Of a stretch of 64,000 nt of DNA, positions 33,623 to 45,095 are shown piece by piece. How positions within the stretch are numbered: position 1 is the stretch's first letter; every line of letters begins with the position of its first letter. Below the pieces are notes generated by a model. That model was given only the letters and a program-made list of their open reading frames with translations. It was not told where the DNA came from and made no database searches. The stretch is from Cytobacillus sp. IB215665 (GTDB taxonomy: Bacteria; Bacillota; Bacilli; Bacillales; SM2101): contig NZ_JAXBME010000015.1 of NCBI RefSeq assembly GCF_033963835.1, forward strand, positions 1 to 64,000. Direction: 5' to 3'. The translations under genes and the position numbers were made by a program.

Positions 33623-35275
33623 ATGGATACACAATTTATAGTCTCGCTATCTCTTATTCTTGCTTCGTTTGGAATATATATTGGTATAGCATTATACAAT
33701 AAAGCGAAAGTCACTTCTGACTTTTATGTTGCTGGTCGCGGTGTACCATCTGTTTTTAATGGAATGGCAATTGGTGCTGACTGGATGAGCGCTGCTTCTT
33801 TTATTGGTTTAGCAGGAACGGTTATGCTACTGGGGTACGACGGCCTTGCCTACATCATGGGGTGGACAGGTGGATACTTACTTCTTACATTTTTGCTTGC
33901 ACCACAGCTCCGTAAATACGGTAGATACACAGTTCCAGAATTTATTGGTGATCGATTTAATAGTCATACAGCACGAATCATTGCGGCTGTATGCACAATC
34001 ATTATTAGCTTTACTTATTCAATTGGACAGCTTTCGGGATCAGGTGTAGTCATAGGAAGACTTTTTGAAGTTGATGCAAAATTTGGAACGATGATAGGGG
34101 TAATCTTAATTGCCTTTTATGCAGGTTTCGGAGGAATGAAAGGGGTTACATGGACTCAGGTTGCACAGTATATTATTTTAATTACTGCATACTTAGTACC
34201 TGTGATTTTTATGTCACTCCAAATTACAAATAATCCAATTCCATGGCTTTCTTATGGAAATATCGTATCACAGTTAGGAGAAATAGATAGAGAGCTTGGG
34301 ATTTCTGAGTATTTTGCACCATTCACGAATGGAACAAAATGGCAATTCTTAGCATTAATGTTTACTTTAATGGCTGGAACAGCAGGTTTACCACATGTTA
34401 TCGTGCGTTTTTACACAGTATCAACGATGAAAGCAGCTCGTTGGTCAGGTGCTTGGGCATTATTGTTTATCGGTTTATTATATTTGACTGCCCCAGCATA
34501 TGCTGCATTTTCACGGTTTATTCTTATGAAAAATGTGGTTGGTAACCCAATTGATTCTCTCCCAGCTTGGACAACTAGCTGGGTTAATACTGGGAAGTTA
34601 TCAATAGCAGATTCAAATGCAGATGGTATTTTACAATGGCCTGAGTTATTAATAAATAAAGATATTGTCGTCATGGCTACACCTGAGGTAGCAAACCTAG
34701 GTGTGTTTGTTATAGGGCTTGTTGCTGCAGGAGCGATGGCTGCTGCATTATCAACTGCTGGAGGACTAATGATTGCTATTTCTTCATCCTTTGCACACGA
34801 CATATATTATCGTGTTCTTAACCCTAATGCTACAGACAAAACAAGATTAAATGTAGCACGTTGGACGATTATTATTGCTACCGTAGTAGCAGGTATTACT
34901 GCTCTCGATCCGCCAGGGGCAATAACTCAGATTGTTGCATGGGCTTTTGCAATCGCTTCGGGTACTTTTTTCCCAGCGTTAGTATTAGGTGTTTGGTGGA
35001 AACGAGCGAATGCAAAAGGCGTGACATGCGGGATGATTGTTGGATTAATCGTTACATTAGGATATATATTTGCAGCAAAATATGGGGGCTTTTCTATAGC
35101 AGGAATTATTGATACAGGAGCAGGTATTTTTGGCGCAGTAGCTGCATTGTTAACAAATATAATCGTATCATTAGCAACAAAAGCACCGTCCCAACAACTA
35201 CAAGAAGAAGTAATTAATCTTCGTTATCCAGAAGGGGTTGTTTATAAAGATGGAGATGTGTGGATACAAGATTAA
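33623..35275 (+). CDS. Sodium:solute symporter, ActP-like
   Basis: 550 residues with about 13 membrane helices. F-Y-V-A-G-R-G-V-P near the start, G-A-D-W-M-S-A-A-S-F-I-G, F-Y-A-G-F-G-G-M-K-G and G-L-P-H-V-I-V-R-F-Y are typical of the SSS family members that pair with DUF4212. GGAGG-type site before the ATG. Likely role is uptake of acetate, propionate or a similar acid with sodium. It may feed the acyl-CoA ligase 1.3 kb downstream, but that is inference. Confidence 0.88.
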   Translation: MDTQFIVSLSLILASFGIYIGIALYNKAKVTSDFYVAGRGVPSVFNGMAIGADWMSAASFIGLAGTVMLLGYDGLAYIMGWTGGYLLLTFLLAPQLRKYGRYTVPEFIGDRFNSHTARIIAAVCTIIISFTYSIGQLSGSGVVIGRLFEVDAKFGTMIGVILIAFYAGFGGMKGVTWTQVAQYIILITAYLVPVIFMSLQITNNPIPWLSYGNIVSQLGEIDRELGISEYFAPFTNGTKWQFLALMFTLMAGTAGLPHVIVRFYTVSTMKAARWSGAWALLFIGLLYLTAPAYAAFSRFILMKNVVGNPIDSLPAWTTSWVNTGKLSIADSNADGILQWPELLINKDIVVMATPEVANLGVFVIGLVAAGAMAAALSTAGGLMIAISSSFAHDIYYRVLNPNATDKTRLNVARWTIIIATVVAGITALDPPGAITQIVAWAFAIASGTFFPALVLGVWWKRANAKGVTCGMIVGLIVTLGYIFAAKYGGFSIAGIIDTGAGIFGAVAALLTNIIVSLATKAPSQQLQEEVINLRYPEGVVYKDGDVWIQD

Positions 35276-35353
35276 TTCAGCTAGCCTTCTTATATAAATA
35301 TTAATATTAGAATATTTAGTCAATAAATTCAAGACATCACAATATGTATGGAA

Positions 35354-35380
35354 TAGGGGACAATCTCATCCCCTTTTTCG
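35354..35380 (+). terminator. Terminator of the symporter operon
   Basis: Stem GGGGA / TCCCC with loop CAATCTCA and TTTTT. Confidence 0.65.
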
Positions 35381-35540
35381 TGTATTTATAACAAGTAATT
35401 GTTTAGGAGTAAGCATAGACACAAACGAATGGTCGTTGCATCTTCTTTCAAATGATAGGTACCTTATAAAATCTTGATTTGCTGCGTTAACTAATTAACA
35501 TAATTTCAAAAGAGCATTGTGTAAGGGAGGAGGGATAAAC

Positions 35541-36491
35541 ATTTTTAAGGTCATTCCACTATCCATAGAGACACCATTTACAGTTGGGAACGTTAATGTC
35601 TACGTTGTCATCGGTGAATCTGTGACACTGATCGATACAGGACTTCCTGGAAAAAAATCACTTGAGAAGCTAAGGTATTTGCTAAAGCAGGAGGGGCTTA
35701 CTTTCAAAGAACTAGATGAGATTGTTGTCACTCATATGCATACAGACCATGCTGGAGGCGTAAAAGATATACAAGAAGAAATCGACATACCCATATTTGT
35801 TCACGAAGGAGCAAAACATATATTATTTGGCGGAATAGATGAATTCGATAGAACTAGAAACTTTTTAAATTATTTTGTAAAGGAATGTGGTGCTGATCCT
35901 GAAAGCCATCAATCAAAGCACCGTTACCATAATATGAATTGGCAGCATGTCAAATATGTAAGTAATGAAGATCATGTTTTTGTAGGTGGAAGAAAATTTT
36001 CAGTTCTTTTTGTACCAGGGCATAGTCAAACAGATATGATTTTATGGGAACCTGAAACGGGTCTTACTTTTGCCGGAGATCATCTATTAAAAGATATTTC
36101 TGTAAACGCATTTATTGAACCGCCTATACCATTTGAGCAAGAGCGACCTAAACCACTTATACAATATCGAGAGTCATTAATGAAAACAAGAGCATTACCA
36201 TTAACAACTATATACCCAGGTCATGGCAGACCATTTTCAGACCATGTTTCAATCATTGATCGAAGATTAAATGAACATGATTATCGTTGTGACCAAATAA
36301 GAAAAGTTTTAAGAACAAGTGACAAAACGGTCTATCAAATTTGTATTGAAGTCTTTCCAAGATTAAAAGGAAAATTAGTGTTTCTTGGACTATCTCAAGT
36401 TCAAGGTCATTTAGATTTGATGGAAAGTAGAAATGAAGTATTTGTGGATAAATCAAGTGAAGGTATTAATGTTTATAGGCTCTATGAATAG
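35541..36491 (+). CDS. MBL-fold metallo-hydrolase, probable ATT start
   Basis: 316 residues. The zinc site H-M-H-T-D-H-A-G-G is complete, with V-P-G-H-S and F-A-G-D-H-L for the other ligands and Y-P-G-H-G late. The C-terminal part has a small winged-helix-like domain as in glyoxalase II-like or thioesterase-type MBL proteins. The start is odd: GGGAGGAGGG at 35525-35534 is followed after six bases by ATT, and there is no ATG, GTG or TTG in frame near it. A TTG at 35517 lies before the site. I therefore choose the ATT. Substrate unknown; the next gene is an acyl-CoA ligase. Confidence 0.78.
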   Translation: MFKVIPLSIETPFTVGNVNVYVVIGESVTLIDTGLPGKKSLEKLRYLLKQEGLTFKELDEIVVTHMHTDHAGGVKDIQEEIDIPIFVHEGAKHILFGGIDEFDRTRNFLNYFVKECGADPESHQSKHRYHNMNWQHVKYVSNEDHVFVGGRKFSVLFVPGHSQTDMILWEPETGLTFAGDHLLKDISVNAFIEPPIPFEQERPKPLIQYRESLMKTRALPLTTIYPGHGRPFSDHVSIIDRRLNEHDYRCDQIRKVLRTSDKTVYQICIEVFPRLKGKLVFLGLSQVQGHLDLMESRNEVFVDKSSEGINVYRLYE

Positions 36492-36567
36492 TGCTACTTC
36501 GTCTATTATTATAAAGATCTATGAATACAAGGGTTGTTGTTTAAGATTATAAAGAGGAGATGAGTTC

Positions 36568-38106
36568 ATGATATTAAGTGATTTGCTTAATAAAAATATC
36601 GAAACTTTTGGTGAATATCCTTTTATTTATTTTAAAGATAAGGAGTATTCTAACTTAGACATAAAAAACTATTCAAACAAGATTGCACAAGGGTTAAAAA
36701 AACTTGGGATCGCTAAAGGTGATCGTATTGTTGTCTGTATGCCCAATTGTCCAGAGGTTATTTTTTCGTATCAAGGTATTATAAGATCAGGCGCAATTAT
36801 TGTGCCCGTAATGTTTACCTTGCATGATAAAGAAATTCATTACATTATTAAAGACTGTCAAGCGAAGGTAGTCATTACGTCATCACTATCTTTAGAAAAG
36901 GTAGAATCCGCAATAGAGCATTTGGAACAAAAACCTGTTGTAATAGTGGTTGACCAGCCTACTGATGAAAACATATTTAATTTATATGATACAGATATCG
37001 AAGAAAATAAGCTTTATGTAGAAAGTGATCTAAAGCTAGATACAGAAGATACTGCTGTTATTTTATATACATCAGGAACAACTGGAAAACCAAAAGGAGT
37101 GATGCTGACTCATAAAAACTTATATTCCAACGCTGAAAATACTTTTCTTCATAATGAATCAAAAAGAGGAGTAACCCTCGGCATTCTTCCTCTTGCACAT
37201 GTATATGGCTTAACTATTTCCAATACTTGTTTTCTAACTGGAAGCTCAGCTGTTGTATTTAATCACTTTGATCCAAAAGCTGTTTTTGAAGCCATTGAAA
37301 AATATAAAGTGACTAATTTTTCTGCAGTGCCGGCTATGATTTTTGCATTGCTTTCATATCCACATTCTAACAAATATCAATTAAGTAGTCTTGAATGGGT
37401 TGCTTCTGGTTCAGCACCTCTCCCAGTTGCGTTATTACACGCGTTTAAGCAGAAATTTGGTGCAGATATATTAGAAGGCTACGGGTTGTCAGAAGCTGCA
37501 CCTGTTGTTGCTGCTCACCAAAGAGATTCAGTTATTAAACCAGGTTCAGTTGGTATCCCAATACCAGGTGTTGAAGTCAAGATCGTTGATAACGGTGGAA
37601 ATGAGTTAGCTACTGGTCAAGTTGGGGAATTAATTGCTCGAGGTGATAATATTACACCCGGGTATTTTCAAAATGAAAGAGCAACAAAGCAGGTGTTAAA
37701 AGATTCTTGGTTGTATACGGGTGATATGGCATATATGGATACAGATGGATATTTATTTATTGTTGACCGAAAAAAAGATTTGATTATTCGAGGAGGATTT
37801 AATATATACCCTCGTGATGTAGAGGAATTACTTGCAAAGCATGAAGCTGTAGCAGAATCTTCTGTTGTGGGCATCCCTAATGATCAAATGGGTGAGGAAG
37901 TGGTCGCATATGTTGTCAAAAAGGATAAACAATCTATAACCGAAGAAGAGCTTATACTATATTGTCAAAGTCATTTATCCAAAAATAAAACACCTAGGAA
38001 AATTATATTTATTGAACAACTCCCGCGAAACGGCGTCGGAAAAATATTAAAAACCCACCTTCGTAAGTTAGCTGAAAATATTAAATTATCACCTCTACAA
38101 GAATAA
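36568..38106 (+). CDS. Long-chain acyl-CoA ligase
   Basis: 512 residues of the ANL superfamily. Y-T-S-G-T-T-G-K-P-K-G at 167-177 is the AMP-binding loop; G-Y-G-L-S-E-A, Y-T-G-D-M-A and D-R-K-K-D-L-I-I-R-G-G-F-N-I-Y-P are the later motifs. A C-terminal P-R-N-G-V-G-K-I-L-K holds the catalytic Lys. It activates fatty acids with ATP and CoA in the cytoplasm, close to the LcfB/YhfL proteins of Bacillus. GAGGAGATGA precedes the ATG, 77 bases after the MBL gene, so they may be co-transcribed. Confidence 0.88.
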   Translation: MILSDLLNKNIETFGEYPFIYFKDKEYSNLDIKNYSNKIAQGLKKLGIAKGDRIVVCMPNCPEVIFSYQGIIRSGAIIVPVMFTLHDKEIHYIIKDCQAKVVITSSLSLEKVESAIEHLEQKPVVIVVDQPTDENIFNLYDTDIEENKLYVESDLKLDTEDTAVILYTSGTTGKPKGVMLTHKNLYSNAENTFLHNESKRGVTLGILPLAHVYGLTISNTCFLTGSSAVVFNHFDPKAVFEAIEKYKVTNFSAVPAMIFALLSYPHSNKYQLSSLEWVASGSAPLPVALLHAFKQKFGADILEGYGLSEAAPVVAAHQRDSVIKPGSVGIPIPGVEVKIVDNGGNELATGQVGELIARGDNITPGYFQNERATKQVLKDSWLYTGDMAYMDTDGYLFIVDRKKDLIIRGGFNIYPRDVEELLAKHEAVAESSVVGIPNDQMGEEVVAYVVKKDKQSITEEELILYCQSHLSKNKTPRKIIFIEQLPRNGVGKILKTHLRKLAENIKLSPLQE

Positions 38107-38648
38107 GGAAAAGATACCTCTAATGAAGGGCTTGTAGTACTTATTGGTATCGACAAATTTCTCAGGAAATAATTGACCTGACTGTGATTCATAATGACAA
38201 ATTAAAGTCCGCTCCAACAGCATTACAAGCAATTTAGAAATTCTTTTATAGAAAATCAGCAAAGTGTATGCGTTGTTGAGAAATTATATATTATATCATT
38301 TAAAAAGCAGAGCTGAAGCGCGAAAAACGGTCCTTTAAGGAGCATAGAGCACTGGTTACATTTGAACTAATAGGTTATATTACACCTTCACGTTAAAAGA
38401 AAGGATTTAGAATATTATGCCCGCGTTTTCGGACTAAATGTATAAAAGACATTCCACAGTAGGAGATAATTTGTTTATTGGAATTTTAAATCTACTTTAG
38501 CAAAAAGGATATCGAATAGGGATATACTTTCTCTTTCAAATAATTAGCTCATGTAATATCACTAATAATTAGAGTTTTCATTATGTAATTTTGATATGTA
38601 TATGTATGCTAAGTTAGGTAAAAATACTTTTTGAAAGGGGTGGATACA
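38107..38648. other. Intergenic stretch
   Basis: About 540 bases without a gene. Pieces such as GCGCGAAAAACGG and GCGTTTTCGGAC faintly recall the repeat family, but no copy can be delimited. Confidence 0.4.
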
Positions 38649-39083
38649 ATGACAATGAACATGCTCCGCAATATTATGACGGAAAATGTTGCAACTGTCT
38701 CATCAAATCAAACCATTCAAGAAGCAGCTGAAATCATGAAACAAAATAACGTAGGGTCTATTCCAGTAGTAGATAACGGACAAATTTGTGGAATCATTAC
38801 TGACAGAGATATTACATTACGCTCAACAGCAGAAGGATTAAATAATTCAACTTCGGTATCACAAGTGATGTCAACGAATCTTGTCTCAGGTACACCCGAA
38901 ATGACCGTTGAAGAGGCAGCAGATGTAATGGCACAAAATCAAATTCGCCGTTTACCAGTCGTAGAAAACAATCAATTATGTGGTATTGTTGCATTAGGCG
39001 ACTTAGCCACAAATGAATCGTTTGATAATGAAGCAGAAGAAGCACTTTCAAGTATTTCAGAGCCTTCAAATACCCAACAGTAA
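38649..39083 (+). CDS. yhcV: CBS-domain protein YhcV
   Basis: 144 residues from the ATG at 38649, with AAAGGGGTGG upstream. Two CBS domains: I-M-T-E-N-V-A-T-V ... V-G-S-I-P-V-V-D-N-G, then V-M-S-T-N-L-V-S-G ... R-R-L-P-V-V-E-N. The pair should bind an adenine nucleotide. It lies between the yhcU region and glpP as in Bacillus subtilis. Its target is unknown. Confidence 0.88.
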   Translation: MTMNMLRNIMTENVATVSSNQTIQEAAEIMKQNNVGSIPVVDNGQICGIITDRDITLRSTAEGLNNSTSVSQVMSTNLVSGTPEMTVEEAADVMAQNQIRRLPVVENNQLCGIVALGDLATNESFDNEAEEALSSISEPSNTQQ

Positions 39084-39092
39084 TAAACCAAG

Positions 39093-39178
39093 GGGATGAA
39101 GTAAAGCCTAAACTTACGTCAATAACATCTTAACTAAAGATGAAGTTGAGTAAGGTTTATCGGCTTTTGCTTCATCCC
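39093..39178 (+). terminator. Long hairpin after yhcV
   Basis: Outer stem GGGATGAAG / CTTCATCCC, then AAAGCC / GGCTTT and AACTTAC / GTAAGG, and an inner CATCTT / AAGATG. It is a long imperfect inverted repeat and probably ends yhcV transcription, though no T-run follows. Confidence 0.55.
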
Positions 39179-39282
39179 TTCGCTATATAATGAATGTTCC
39201 TGTAATTGACTTTATAAGCGATTGAGTTGTAGTATAATATTATTCTATCAATTACTGTTTTCGTTTTTTAGGAGGTAAAAAT

Positions 39283-39843
39283 ATGTTTCATGGGCAAAAA
39301 ATTATACCTGCGATACGCGATATGAAGCATTTAGAGAAGTTCATTCGTAGCCAATATGAATATGGAGTTATACTTGAAAGTCATGTTGCACAGCTTAATG
39401 CTATTGTGAAAATGACAAAACAAGAAGGTAAGAAATTATTCCTTCATGTGGACTTAGTTAATGGCTTAAAGAATGATGAATTTGCAACAGAATTTCTTTG
39501 CCAAGAAATTAAACCAGCTGGACTCATCTCTACGAGAGCTAATGTTATTAGTAAAGCAAAAAAACGGGGTATATATGCAATTCAACGACTATTTCTATTA
39601 GATTCTGGGTCATTAAAAAAGAGTTACAGTATTATAGCAAAAACGAATCCAGATTTTATAGAAGTGTTACCTGGTGTAGTACCAAACCTAATAACAGAAA
39701 TACATAATAATACTGGCGTTCCGATATTTGCTGGTGGAATGATTCGTACGCATGAGGATGTAGAGCAGGCAATAAAGGCTGGAGCGAGTGCAGTGACAAC
39801 ATCAAATAAGATGTTGTGGGATTTAGAGTATACAGAAAATTAA
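39283..39843 (+). CDS. glpP: Glycerol uptake antiterminator GlpP
   Basis: 186 residues with AGGAGG before the ATG. GlpP binds glycerol 3-phosphate and then prevents early transcription stop in the glpFK and glpD leaders. The start [28 protein letters not shown] and [10 protein letters not shown] match the TIM-barrel GlpP family. It is followed at once by a leader with the expected terminator. Confidence 0.92.
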   Translation: MFHGQKIIPAIRDMKHLEKFIRSQYEYGVILESHVAQLNAIVKMTKQEGKKLFLHVDLVNGLKNDEFATEFLCQEIKPAGLISTRANVISKAKKRGIYAIQRLFLLDSGSLKKSYSIIAKTNPDFIEVLPGVVPNLITEIHNNTGVPIFAGGMIRTHEDVEQAIKAGASAVTTSNKMLWDLEYTEN

Positions 39844-39852
39844 AATATTATA

Positions 39853-39881
39853 TTGACAGCGCTTTCTATTTATATTAGTAT
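39853..39881 (+). promoter_or_regulatory. glpFK promoter with overlapping cre site
   Basis: TTGACA (39853-39858), a 17-base spacer and TAGTAT (39876-39881). TGACAGCGCTTTCT at 39854-39867 fits the CcpA cre consensus with two mismatches and covers the -35, so glucose repression is expected. Confidence 0.7.
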
Positions 39882-39904
39882 TTGAATTAAGTTAATAGAT
39901 GTGA

Positions 39905-39970
39905 CGGAGATTTGGAGAATCACAGCATCCTCTTTTATGTAAAATAAAAGGGGTATGTTGTGATTTTTTT
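39905..39970 (+). promoter_or_regulatory. GlpP-controlled leader terminator of glpF
   Basis: CGGAGATTTGGAGAA is followed by a stem (AATCACA / TGTGATT with inner CTTTTAT / ATAAAAG) and seven Ts. The same CGGAGA-N3-GGAGAA motif with a stem occurs before glpD at 42899. GlpP with glycerol 3-phosphate should bind this region and allow readthrough. Confidence 0.8.
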
Positions 39971-40171
39971 GTTAGTAAGTATACAATTATTTCTATATTT
40001 TAGAACCAGTCTTGACATATTAGTTGATGTATTAACGTATTTTTTACTAGTAAAAAGATGATGGAATTTTAACAGATTTATCTACTTTTTCCATGTCATA
40101 CTTCATTCTCCGTTAATATTCTTTCGCTTCAATTAAGTAAATGAAATTAATCATGGGAAAGGGGATGCTGT

Positions 40172-40999
40172 ATGACACCATTTATCGGCGAGTTAATTGG
40201 TACAATGATGTTAATTATTTTTGGAGGAGGAGTTTGTGCTGGGGTTACTTTAAAGAGATCAGGAGCTCATAATAGTGGCTGGATTGTTATTACTTTAGGG
40301 TGGGGATTAGCAGTTGCAATGGCAGTATATGCTGTTGGTTCATTTAGTGGAGCCCATATTAATCCGGCAGTGACATTAAGTCTAGCCATTATAGGTGAAT
40401 TCCCTTGGGGTGATGTACCTAGTTATATTACTGCACAAATGCTCGGAGCATTTTTAGGAGCAGCAATTGTTTTCTTTCATTACTTGCCACACTGGAAAGA
40501 GACTGCTGACCCAGCAGCTAAATTGGGAGTATTTTCAACAGCCCCGTCTATTCGAAGTACAACAGCAAATATAGTAAGTGAAATGATTGGAACGTTTGTA
40601 CTCGTTCTTGGGTTATTATCAATAGGTGCAAATGAATTTACTGAAGGATTAAATCCACTTATTGTAGGTTTCTTAATTGTCGCAATTGGCTTATCTCTTG
40701 GAGGCACTACAGGATATGCGATTAATCCTGCTCGTGATCTAGGTCCTCGTCTAGCACATTTTGTTTTGCCGATTCCAGGAAAAGGTAAGTCGGATTGGAC
40801 TTATGCTTGGATTCCTGTGATAGGCCCAATCGTTGGCGGAATGTATGGTGGTCTATTTTATAAAGCTATTTTTGAACAAACTGTTACAAGAAATTTTTGG
40901 ATTTTCACAGTTATAGTGACACTGATATTATTAATATCTTTATTTGTTGAACAAAAGGAAAAACAACATGTAGCTTCTGCAAAGCAAACTACGGTATAA
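40172..40999 (+). CDS. glpF: Glycerol facilitator
   Basis: 275 residues, six helices and two half-helices with N-P-A at 64-66 and 185-187. The D after the second motif (N-P-A-R-D-L-G) marks a glycerol channel and not a water channel. It lets glycerol enter by diffusion for GlpK to trap. AAAGGGGATG precedes the ATG. Confidence 0.92.
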   Translation: MTPFIGELIGTMMLIIFGGGVCAGVTLKRSGAHNSGWIVITLGWGLAVAMAVYAVGSFSGAHINPAVTLSLAIIGEFPWGDVPSYITAQMLGAFLGAAIVFFHYLPHWKETADPAAKLGVFSTAPSIRSTTANIVSEMIGTFVLVLGLLSIGANEFTEGLNPLIVGFLIVAIGLSLGGTTGYAINPARDLGPRLAHFVLPIPGKGKSDWTYAWIPVIGPIVGGMYGGLFYKAIFEQTVTRNFWIFTVIVTLILLISLFVEQKEKQHVASAKQTTV

Positions 41000-41069
41000 A
41001 TAACAATAAAAGGCTCTATATCATAAGCTTTCCTAATAAATTACAATATTAGCATCGTAAGAAGTAATT

Positions 41070-41160
41070 TATAACAGTTATCATTGTTTGTTTGAAGAAA
41101 GCCAAGTTCTAGTCGTGTACATGTTATTTCATAGTACGAAAAACAACAAGCAACGCAAAA
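41070..41160 (+). repeat. Intergenic repeat element, 3' part
   Basis: AGTTCTAGTCGTGTACATGT and TACGAAAAACAACAAGCAAC match the right half of the family. It is joined head-on to the reverse copy that starts at 41161. Confidence 0.7.
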
Positions 41161-42863
<1,703 letters not shown>

Positions 42864-42898
42864 GCTTAGTAAATTACATGATAAGTTAATATTATGGT

Positions 42899-42968
42899 CG
42901 GAGAAACGGAGAAACCACAAAATCTTGTATTCATATTATGTGTACGAGAATTTTGTGGTGTCTTTTTG
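42899..42968 (+). promoter_or_regulatory. GlpP-controlled leader terminator of glpD
   Basis: CGGAGAAACGGAGAAACCAC leads into a stem (CCACAAAATCT / AGAATTTTGTGG, 42915-42958) and TCTTTTTG. The upstream motif is shared with the glpF leader at 39905. The glpK stop is only 35 bases before the motif, so glpD is either read from glpFK or has a promoter that overlaps the end of glpK. Confidence 0.8.
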
Positions 42969-43029
42969 TTTGTATTTATATTTACTTATATAAGCTGTTA
43001 GCATTTTTAATTTAATTGGAGGGAGAAAG

Positions 43030-44694
43030 ATGGAAAAACCCTTTTCAAGCATGAATAGAATTGACATTCTTAAACAGGTGGCTAGTGCAGAAAACGATCT
43101 AATCATAATTGGTGGAGGTATTACAGGAGCAGGTATAGCATTGGATGCTGCTACTAGAGGAATGAAAACTGTCGTCCTAGAAATGCAAGATTTCGCGGCA
43201 GGTACATCAAGTCGATCTACTAAACTTGTTCACGGAGGTTTACGGTATTTAAAGCAGTTTGAAGTAAAGATGGTTTCAGAAGTTGGTAAAGAACGAGAAA
43301 TTGTATATGAAAATGGACCGCATGTTACAACACCACAATGGATGATGCTCCCTTTCTATAAAGGAGGGACGTTTGGTCCGCTTAGTACATCCTTTGGTCT
43401 TAGAATATATGATTTCTTAGCTGGTGTTAAAAAGAATGAACGTCGTATCATGTTGGATGAAAATGGAACGTTAAGTAAAGAACCGTTATTAAAGAAAGCA
43501 GGATTAAAAGGTAGTGGTTATTATGTTGAGTATCGAACAGATGATGCACGACTAACTATTGAGGTTATGAAAGAGGCGGTTAGACAAGGTGCGAGTGTTG
43601 TAAACTATGCAAAGGTTGAGAAATTCGTCTATGAGAAAGGGAAAATCGTTGGTGTTGAAGCAGTTGATCAAATTACAGGGGAATTGTATTTAATCTTAGC
43701 AAAACAAATTGTAAATGCGACAGGACCTTGGGTAGATTCAATACGTGAAAAGGATATTACTGAAAATAAAAAATCATTACAACTAACAAAGGGTGTCCAC
43801 TTAGTAATTGATGGAAAACGATTCCCTTTACGACAAGCTGTTTATTTTGATACTGAAGATAAACGAATGGTTTTTGCAATACCAAGAGAAGGAAAGACAT
43901 ATATAGGTACAACAGATACTAAATACAGTGATGATATCTCCCATCCAACAGTGACAGCTTCCGATCGTCAATATGTGATTGATGCCATTAATTATATGTT
44001 CCCAGAAGTTAAGGTAACGAATCAAGATGTTGAATCTAGCTGGGCTGGTTTGCGTCCATTAATATATGAAGACGGAAAAGATCCATCTGAAATTTCACGT
44101 AAAGATGAAATATGGCAATCAAGTACTGGCCTTATTACGATAGCAGGTGGAAAATTAACGGGTTATAGAAAAATGGCAGAAACTGTAGTGGATTTAGTCG
44201 CTAGATTATTAGAACAAACACAAGGTCTCACCTTTTCTCCTTGTAGTACGCAAGATTTACCTATTTCAGGAGGGCATGTTGGAGGGTCGCGGAACTTTCA
44301 AAATTTCATCCAAGAAAAGATTGATAAAGGTATTAAGTTAGGGGTACCTAGAGAACTAGCTAACTTCTTTGTTCATCGCTATGGCTCTAATGTAGATCAA
44401 ATATTTTTTTATTATATTCGTTATACCAAACAGAGAACAAAAAATGATAAGCTATTAGAAGATATATATGCGCAAGTTTTGTATAGCATAGAAGAGGAAA
44501 TGGCAGTGACCCCAGTAGATTTCTTTATGCGCAGAACCGGAGCCCTTCTATTTAATATTGATTGGGTAGAAAAATGGAAGGAACCTGTTATCAAGCTGAT
44601 GTCGACTATGTTGGGGTGGGATACAGACAGAGAAAATATGTATATAAATGAGTTAGATGAGCTATTAACTGAGGCAAGATTTATCTCTGACTAG
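43030..44694 (+). CDS. glpD: Aerobic glycerol-3-phosphate dehydrogenase
   Basis: 554 residues. The FAD site G-G-G-I-T-G-A-G is at 28-35, and [13 protein letters not shown] and G-K-L-T-G-Y-R are family motifs. The membrane-bound flavoenzyme oxidises glycerol 3-phosphate to dihydroxyacetone phosphate and passes electrons to quinone. GGAGGGAG precedes the ATG. With the nitrate reductase in the same window it could support anaerobic glycerol respiration. Confidence 0.93.
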   Translation: MEKPFSSMNRIDILKQVASAENDLIIIGGGITGAGIALDAATRGMKTVVLEMQDFAAGTSSRSTKLVHGGLRYLKQFEVKMVSEVGKEREIVYENGPHVTTPQWMMLPFYKGGTFGPLSTSFGLRIYDFLAGVKKNERRIMLDENGTLSKEPLLKKAGLKGSGYYVEYRTDDARLTIEVMKEAVRQGASVVNYAKVEKFVYEKGKIVGVEAVDQITGELYLILAKQIVNATGPWVDSIREKDITENKKSLQLTKGVHLVIDGKRFPLRQAVYFDTEDKRMVFAIPREGKTYIGTTDTKYSDDISHPTVTASDRQYVIDAINYMFPEVKVTNQDVESSWAGLRPLIYEDGKDPSEISRKDEIWQSSTGLITIAGGKLTGYRKMAETVVDLVARLLEQTQGLTFSPCSTQDLPISGGHVGGSRNFQNFIQEKIDKGIKLGVPRELANFFVHRYGSNVDQIFFYYIRYTKQRTKNDKLLEDIYAQVLYSIEEEMAVTPVDFFMRRTGALLFNIDWVEKWKEPVIKLMSTMLGWDTDRENMYINELDELLTEARFISD

Positions 44695-45095
44695 TAAGGA
44701 GCACATAAATACTCTTAACAGTCCTTTCATTATGTTAACAATTAGTCATATTTTGATGAATATGATGATGCACAGTATTGACACTTGAGTAGAGTGGTTG
44801 AATATGGTACGTTTCTGTTATAGAGATTGTTCAAAAAGACTGGACTGAACTTGTATAGGAAGTACTGCCCTCGTGTTGGCGATAATGGGAGTCTTAAGTT
44901 GATTCCTTCAATCGTAATGATGCATCAACAAGTTTATTCAAAGAAGTAAATTTATTCGATACTAGGGAGCTAATAAGCTTCTTAGTGTCTAGTAAGTCTC
45001 ACACTTTTGCCTAAGCTGTACCACCTAGTTTTTCTCCATCTTTTTGAGCACGCAGATATAGGTCAATTTTTTCAGAAATGAGGAGGAAGTAGTCT
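44695..45095. other. Intergenic between glpD and pgcA
   Basis: About 400 bases with no gene, terminator or repeat that I can support. Confidence 0.4.

Noticed and set aside
38200-38450. Further copies of the intergenic repeat
   Set aside because: Only short pieces with GAAAAACGG or GTTTTCGG are present; order and ends do not fit.
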